A stretch of 64,000 bases of DNA, taken from Chalara sp. BL73. Lineage: Eukaryota; Ascomycota; Leotiomycetes; Helotiales. The stretch covers positions 868,001-932,000 of the forward strand of contig CAKJVC010000014.1 of assembly GCA_918026815.1 (NCBI GenBank). Reading direction: 5' to 3'. Made by a program: the position numbers and the translations under genes. The notes beneath the pieces are model-generated. The model did not search any database, was not told where the DNA came from, and saw only the letters and a list, made by a program, of their open reading frames with translations. This document shows, one piece after another, positions 57,477 to 64,000 of this stretch (position 1 is its first letter; the number at the start of each line of letters is the position of its first letter).

Positions 57477-60400
57477 CTTGATTGCACTTTATTAAGAATT
57501 ATTAATGAAAGTACAGAACCGACAAGAGAGAGAGGGTTGGAAGAAGGTAATATTTGGAAAGGGAGGGGGGCCATGATGTATAATCCTGAGCACCGGAACA
57601 TTTGACTAACGCGACAGATTTGCAGTAGGGATGAAAGAGATCAGACAAGGATAGAAGGGCTGATTATTCCTGGTGACCCCACTGCCGCCGAGTGGTAGGG
57701 ATCCGCTTACACCCTGGGAAGTCGAAAGGAGGTCTAGAGAGTATGGCGGCAGCTTGACAGCGACTAGAAATCGTCAGCTTTGTGGCATCCCCATGCTTAG
57801 GTGGCGCCCATGGCTGCCGGCTGACTTTGTGACAAGCAAAAAGAGGCGTTAGGATGAGGTTTGATTTGGCCAAGGCTGAAAAAACAATGTCCAGATTTGC
57901 GAGGGGTGGAGAGGGGAAAACTGCATGTAAGGATGGGGATACGATCTGCCCGAACGTGTCTATCGAATTTCTGCATATTGTCGCCTTATTCTCTTTTTGC
58001 TTATCGATCGAAATCGTAAGACAACAAGAGCCAACATCGTTCGCTCGGGGTGAACTATCCGAGCTCCAGGCGTGGCCAGTTGGGTCCAGGCATATGAATC
58101 CGTAAATCGATGATAAGTACTTACCTAGTACAGGCACTGTAGCGGCTCACAGCCTGGGATTATTACTTACTTAGCGACGGTATCAGCGTAATGGAAAAGA
58201 AAATTACCTCTGGGGGGGATTAAGCGACAAATGTTTAAATTAAGATCTGGGTCCAGTTATGCCAGATGGACCAATCCCAATGGTATGAAACCCCCCCAGG
58301 CTACGCTCCGACATCCACCCGCCAATCCCTAGCAAAAAAAGAGACTACCATGGCCTAGGCATAAACTAAATCACGATAGTGTCCAAAGATAGACCAAAAA
58401 TCGGGAGTTTTGGTGGGCAAAACCCACCCGCTATCGCTTTGGTCTCAGGCTATGGCGGTCGGATACGAGTTAGAACACGGCCTCAGGCAAATCAACTATT
58501 CCACATTGGTCGGGCCAAATTTCCAGCTCCTTTCCACCAAAGTAAAATCTTCCAATCTCGGCAACAAAGACACGAAGACTCTCAAATGCGCTTGGACGGT
58601 TCTTTGATCGCTCTTTGTTATCACTGCTTCCGCTTTCAAATTGCTTGCTTTCGGAGCCTGAAAGTGTTCGGGGGGGTTTTCATTTACTCTCGGGCGGAAG
58701 AGGGTCGGGTTGTTAGGAAAGTCAGATTTAAGCCAATTGTTGGTGCAAAAAGCAATACGAGCCTTGAAGAATCATGCCGAATGCCGCATCGTGCATGACT
58801 GAGGTTGAGTTATTGAAGCTAAGAAAGCTCGCTTGATTCTGTGCAAAACGCATGTAATCTCCCCTCAATAGTTTTAAGGACCTCCAGCTCTCTTCATCAC
58901 TTGCCACTATTTGACGCTTCGCCATCACCATCTGGTCTTCCTGTCCTAAAAAATGCGGAATGCAAGCTAGACGAGACTTCCCCCTGGTCTAATTTCAGGG
59001 GTTAAAACAGAGAAGCGGCTCGGTAGGTGAGCCGCAACTTTTTTTCGCTCCCACGGACCAGGATCAAGATCTGCACAGCTATCGTGCTGGGCCCAGTGTT
59101 CTGAAGATCTTTACAATCCATTTCTCTTACTCAGATGCCATCTCTTTTGTGAACTATTCGACCGCCAGTGTCCGCACCTTCTAGAACTACTTGCCTTTGC
59201 TGGCGCTGCATAATACTCATATTCTGACAAGCTTCCTGCTAAATCTCCAGGCGCCGCTTTGTTGTCAAGCGTCCCGTCTTTCTGTCTCCAATCTCCAAAT
59301 TCACGCGGCCAGAAGCCCCCAACAAGCCACTACACGCCACATCAGCACTCTATTTGTCGAATTGCGTTGTCTCCGATTCCTTGCCTACGATCACAATTTA
59401 TTGATTTCCACAATGGCTTTTCAAGAGTCTCACCATGCGATCGTGAACTGCATGTACCGTCGATAGTAGCCAGCAGGTTTGCTCAGCCCAGCTACCTGCC
59501 GGCCGGATACCGCCACTGGGAACAATTTTTATGCTGTTATGTAACCTTTGTGCATCACTGGTTGCGTAAGTTACACAGCATGCTGTATGGCGGTCGTTGC
59601 TTTTGCTGTTCTCTGACTTTTGGGTCAGAACCCTAATACTCCGCATTCTATGCACAGTTTGCGCCCTCGCTTTGTTGGAAACTTCCCTGTTTAATAGCAC
59701 GCGTTTGTGGAATGTGCTTGACAAGGTCGATCAATAGTTTATGTGAATAAAGTTTCTGCAGAGAACAAAGCCTAAAAACAGCCATTCCACTGCCACGAGA
59801 AGACCAGCTTCTGGACAACAAAGACTATTATAGAACTTTCGGTTTTCTGCAAGGCTATCAGCAGCATCCAACGGCCCTCACATGTAATGACGCCCTGTTA
59901 AAAGGTGTGTAACTTAAATCACAACATGTCCAGGTTCTCCACACTTGTGTGTACACCAGTTGTGGGGACTATCTGTTGTATAACATTGCACGACAGCTTC
60001 TGTACGAGAGATCGAAGACATACATTGCATTTTCGTTACTGCCGGCCTTGATGTTAAAACTTGGGAGCGTCAAGTGATGCTTTTCTTAAACATCCTTATG
60101 TTGTATTGTAGCCTGTTCTATGGTTATTCATTCTCGCCCAGACTTGACGAAAGATATGACGAGCATCACAAGCGCATGTTCACAGGCTAGATCCGAGAAA
60201 CATCATCATTACATTCAAACTTTCTGTCCATTTCTCCATGTGGGTTCAACATCTCGCCGACCAAATCTGCTTATCCATCCAAAGAGCTTTCCCCCCTCTA
60301 AGGCAGGAGACCGGAAGTCCTTACTTTCATTGTCTCGGATAAATCTTAACTACACTGTATGGACAAGCTTCATGGTCGAGACACGAGGCTTCGGATAGGG

Positions 60401-61756
60401 AAATGCCATGGAAGTGTGTTCCGCGTGCAGAAATCCCTTTCATCGCGTATGGAATCCTCCACATTTTCATTGTCCTTGGGAGCAACCCACCTCGATCCTT
60501 CGGGCATATGTTTACTTGCGTAACAGCCTTGGGTCATTCGACTATTCTGTACACAGCGCGATATTAAAGGAGCTTTTTTTCATCCATGCCATCCATTGTG
60601 GTATGGTAATACTACGGGCAATGTGCATCAAGAAGCGTATGATGCTCAAGATTTGCGCTCCTTCCTTCTCAGAAACTTCGCTCTGCCCCGGACATCATCC
60701 GGAGGATTGGTAGCCTATCTACATTTATAGAGTATTCATATCATCACAATCTAAACCAAGGAACTCAAACAGATTTCTCAACACACTCGGGTTTTCTCTT
60801 GATATATTAGAGGAAACCACTGAATCCCTAATTACTTCGTCCTCCAAAAAAAAAATATTAAGGCAAGGACATCTCAGACCCGACCTTGACCTAACAAGCG
60901 CCTGGAGTATTCGACTACACAATCCATGATATCGTCTCCTATGGTTGCAATAGCGTGGTTGACCTTTGCCCTCCCAGCGCCGTGAACCGGATACACCTAA
61001 CTAAATCACAATCATCTTCGCAACAAATGTTGTTACTATTCCCCATTACCAGGTATACTTTCCTCACAGCCCAGCCCGCTATAAAATCCCATTGAAAGGC
61101 ACCCAATCTCTTCTCCCTCCTATCTCCCAGAAACACAAACCTTGCATCAGCGATTCCAAACCCGGCAAAAGCCGGGGCGCCTACGCTTCTTGTGCTCGCG
61201 CGCAGGATGCATAGTAATAGCCCAATCATACAAACCCTACTGAGGATCATCTTCCAGGAACCAAGCAAAGGTGACCTGCATATCTACGACAATCGCTTAC
61301 CATATCACCAAAAATGTTTTCGCCATAAGATCCTGTATAGTTATTAAATGAGATAAGATGAGCTAGCCCCTGACTCCACGCTGGTTGGTGCGATTTTTGT
61401 ACGTCAACCGTGGTCCATCAGGCGGACATATTCTTTACTTGGTTACGGAAAAACACTCTTAAAATATGAAAGATAGGTAAATGCTCGCAAGGTATGCGGC
61501 AACGAAGATATCATTTGCTCTAAAAATACGCTCTCATTATGCCGTCAGTCGCAGTGACCGTTCTCTTTACCAGAATCTATGCTCTGCTGAGGGGCTTGTG
61601 CGGAACTGGAATCACGATGATGTAGTGGTAAGCAGCCAACGACATATGTGAAGACGTGGTGTAGATTTGCGCTTTTCGTGTGCTCGTCGAGACGGCGACG
61701 AGCGGCTCGTTTCTTTATTATCCCTAAATTATGATAGGAAGTCTACCTTGGCGAAA
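57477..61756. other. 4.3-kb gene-poor region
   Basis: Only short, motif-free frames. The part up to about 58 kb should hold the oxidase promoter. A 101-aa plus frame at 60408-60713 starts with ATG and CSACRNPFH but has no recognisable domain. I find no transposase, terminal repeats or tRNA. Confidence 0.45.
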
Positions 61757-62904
61757 TCAAGAAGCTTCTCCCTCATCAGGGTCGTTTGCATCATCCGGCT
61801 CTAATTGCTCAGAGCTACCATCATTAGCAGCAGCAGATGTCCCACCAAGCTTTGCTATCCGTTCCGCTTCCTTCTTGTCTTGAAGTGCCTCGGTTTCTTG
61901 ACGTAGCTTCTCATAGTTGAAGGCGTCGGCGTCTCCTTCATCGTCCTCTTCGTCTTCATCACCGCTTGCTTCCCAATCACCTTTTTCGAACAAAGCTCTA
62001 CCAGTGGCTTCCTTGGCGAGTCGAAGCTGCTCCTCAGCTTGTTTCTTGTCCATGCGTTCTGCTTTCCATTTGGCGAACGTCTCTGCTGTGACGGGTGTGA
62101 GAGGTGCAGTAAGCTTGTGTCGTTCGGACTCTAGGAAGTCCTCAAGTGTAAGAGTTTTAAGAGGAGATTTGTCCATCAGGGCCTTTTCAGCCGCACGCTG
62201 CTCTTTTGTCTTCAGTACGAAACTAGATGGTTGTTAGCATACGCGGAGTGTCTGAAAGCTACCAAAACTAACCCGGGCGGCAGCTTGTGCTGATACATGC
62301 ATTTATCTCCACCATTTGGACAGGTCCAGAACCATCCATATTTTCCCTCTTCAATCGACTCGATAAAGTATTTGCACACCTTGTCTGTCGTAGTTTTTTG
62401 GTTCCCTTTTTTTGATAACACCACCGACTTCAACTTTTCTTCGTCCCAGTCCTCGGAGGTTTCTTGCTCTCTTTTCGCCTTTTCTTCATCTCTAGTATCC
62501 TGGAATAGATCTCTCTTCGCAGATTTTCGCTCAACGTCTAGGTCATGGGAGAATTTGCATTTCCGGCCTTTCTCACAATGTCCTTTCTTGTAGAATTGGC
62601 AGAGAACAGTTTTTGGATCCACACCAAAAGGCACCTTCTGCACCTGTACTGGTTTGAACAACTCCATAGCCTCTTTCTTAGCTGCCTCTGCAGCCTTTTT
62701 GTCTCTTTCTCTCTGCTCCTTCTCGGCTTGTCTCCGTTTCTCTTCGGGTGTGCCGCCAGCCTTCGCAGATACTGTCATCCGAGCAATCTCCTTCTGTGCC
62801 TGAGCTCCTTTTTTATTTTTCATGCCAAACGTTTTGTCCTCTACAACTTTGGAAGCCGACACCTTTTTGCCCCCGCCTTGCTTGTCATTCTTCTTTGGAG
62901 GCAT
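61757..62904 (-). CDS. TMA46: Tma46/DFRP1-family CCCH zinc-finger protein, 365 aa
   Basis: Exons 62904-62273 and 62222-61757 join across a 50-nt intron to 365 aa. The highly basic N-terminus (MPPKKNDKQGGGKK) is typical. Two CCCH fingers follow: CQFYKKGHCEKGRKCKFSH (C-x7-C-x5-C-x3-H) and CKYFIE...CPNGGDKCMYQH. Next is the DFRP domain that binds the DRG-family GTPase Rbg1 (LKTLTLEDFLESERHKL, TPVTAETFAKWKAER). A strongly acidic tail ends the protein. Yeast Tma46 associates with translating ribosomes and stabilises Rbg1, helping resolve stalled ribosomes; human ZC3H15 is the counterpart. Length matches (yeast 345). Divergent from OST4, sharing about 500 bp. Confidence 0.95.
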
Positions 62905-63401
62905 CTTGACGCTTTTGTTAGGTTGGTTTTGCTTGGGAAAAAATCTTAGGAATTGAATTTGTATAGCACTTTATATCTGATTCGACATGAGCATGCAGAA
63001 ATGACTGTGGTGGATACAAAGGCTTGAGAAAGTACGACCAAAATCGTCGTCAAGTGGGGTTTTGCGAGTTGAAGTCACCAAAAAGCTAGTTGATTGATTT
63101 TGAGGTCAATAAACGAGGCAGAACAACCAATCATTTTTATGGGGGTGGATAGGATATTAGCCCTATTTCTTGGCAAGGCAGGTGCAGTCTGGAGCGAATA
63201 TTGATAGAGTGTCCTCAAGACCACTGCACCTCGAACAATAACACAGCAACCAGCAGTTCATGCAGTAGTAGAATAAAAAGGTGCGTTGATTCTGCATATG
63301 CGATCATCCCAAAACCTAATTGCTACAGTAGTTCAAGAACTTACACCACTACACAATCCTCAAGCTTCCCCAAATCCTCTTCTCCAAACACCAGATTCAA
63401 G
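62905..63401. other. Divergent promoter region with upstream ORFs
   Basis: About 500 bp between divergent TMA46 and OST4. It contains two upstream ATGs before OST4: ATG-CAG-TAG at 63260-63268, and a 35-codon frame at 63298-63405. A possible 5' UTR intron (GTGCGT at 63281 to CAG at 63328) would remove the second ATG. Confidence 0.5.
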
Positions 63402-63405
63402 ATGA
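63298..63405 (+). promoter_or_regulatory. Upstream ORF overlapping the OST4 start (ATGA)
   Basis: A 35-codon frame from ATG 63298 ends with TGA 63403-63405, overlapping the OST4 ATG (63402-63404) as ATGA. If present in the mature mRNA it would occupy scanning ribosomes and allow termination-reinitiation. A possible 5' UTR intron would delete its start. Confidence 0.4.
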
Positions 63406-63578
63406 TCTCCGACGACTCTTTGTACCGTCTCGCGGTATTCCTCGGCTCTGCTGCAATGCTGCTCATTGTCCTGTACCATTTCCTCGAGGTCAACGCGGTT
63501 GAAGAACCAGAGGAGGCCAAGAAGCCTTCCATCGCAACACCTCAAACTGGCGCAAAATCAGGCTCGACAATTCGGTGA
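63402..63578 (+). CDS. OST4: Oligosaccharyltransferase subunit Ost4, 58 aa
   Basis: The protein starts MISDDSLYRLAVFLG and has one membrane helix (LAVFLGSAAMLLIVLYHFL). It is clearly like yeast Ost4, a 36-residue subunit beginning MISD and ending its helix in YH. Ost4 stabilises the Stt3-Ost3/6 subcomplex of oligosaccharyltransferase in the ER membrane for N-glycosylation. The filamentous-fungal protein is longer through a polar tail (EEPEEAKKPSIATPQTG). A longer in-frame reading from 63201 starts at a non-ideal upstream position and encodes a Ser-rich stretch with no family match. I therefore use the internal ATG that gives the conserved N-terminus. Single exon in the coding part. Confidence 0.9.
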   Translation: MISDDSLYRLAVFLGSAAMLLIVLYHFLEVNAVEEPEEAKKPSIATPQTGAKSGSTIR

Positions 63579-64000
63579 TTATTCGTTGTGCGATATAGGA
63601 AAGATGTGTGCAAGTGAATGATTTGGGCGGTAAAAAATTCTGAGGGTGACGGACTTGGTCTCGAATAAGGCAGAACCTAGGGAAGCACTTGATGGCGTTA
63701 TATGGACAACACAGCGATGCTGAAAGAAAGACGACGCTGTATATCTTGGGAAGCTGTGAGTCGCAGTATTGTACATTACATGAGCTTGTATAACTTGAGG
63801 AGAAATTAAATACATCATTTCGATTCTATTCTCTAGGGACATTGATCCCGATTGGCGAACCATACGAGAGAGCTCAAAGCTTTTGAGAGCGTTTGAAGAG
63901 TAATATCATGCGCAACCTATCACTCTTGCAACCAGCCTCAAATTCCGGATAAGCAGCCCAATATGACAAAAGCTCCTAAAATTACGGAAGAGACTATCGC
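63579..64000. other. Intergenic to window end
   Basis: About 420 bp downstream of OST4. No gene seen. Confidence 0.5.

Overview
The window looks like gene-dense chromatin from a filamentous ascomycete (Pezizomycotina). A Leotiomycetes-like fungus is my best guess, but it rests on remembered resemblance of the proteins, not on a search. The evidence for a fungus is the many short introns (41-138 nt) with GT..AG ends and CTAAC/CTGAC-like branch sites, plus a fungal protein set: erythroascorbate synthesis, creD arrestin, HET domain, WSC domains, Slm1, Ost4 and Tma46. Nearly all gene models below were built by joining exons by hand. In each joined model the exon phases add up to one continuous reading frame.

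Layout. 1-1701: decayed GH78 alpha-L-rhamnosidase, cut by the window edge. 2067-2597: unknown protein. 3204-3894: Nudix hydrolase with a one-base frameshift. 4497-5693: CE15 glucuronoyl methylesterase. 7558-8536: methyltransferase with a histidine-rich insert. 9021-9909: Shb17-type phosphatase, divergent from a small membrane protein (10539-10889). 11639-13502: D-arabinono-1,4-lactone oxidase. 15249-16401: FAH-family enzyme. 17244-19769: Mam3/CNNM transporter-like protein. 20666-25353: large AT-hook and zinc-finger protein. 25935-28972: ataxin-10/Ctr86 protein. 30340-31005: GC-rich SAM-domain protein with a long TC/AC microsatellite just upstream of its start. 31828-33512: CYP52-like P450.

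After a 4.1-kb gene-poor stretch come creD arrestin (37623-39586), a LITAF-like protein (40675-41377), SLM1 (42471-44110), an MGMT/ATL alkyltransferase-like protein (44904-45545), VPS24 (45725-46459), p23/Sba1 (47029-47995), a HET-domain protein (49755-51751) and a secreted glyoxal oxidase with five WSC domains (53602-57476). A second 4.3-kb gene-poor stretch leads to TMA46 (61757-62904) and OST4 (63402-63578).

Most genes are housekeeping: ESCRT-III, N-glycosylation, Hsp90 co-chaperone, TORC2 effector, ribosome-associated factor. Others relate to plant-cell-wall use: CE15 cuts lignin-glucuronoxylan esters, the glyoxal oxidase can supply H2O2 to extracellular peroxidases, and the GH78 relic is a lost debranching enzyme. 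I see no biosynthetic cluster, intact transposon, CRISPR array or convincing tRNA. The least ordinary items are the His-rich insert inside the methyltransferase, the five-WSC oxidase, the broken GH78 and Nudix genes, two 48-nt introns that would stay in frame if retained, tiny upstream ORFs before the AT-hook gene and OST4, and a 12-bp repeat array at a splice site of the HET gene.
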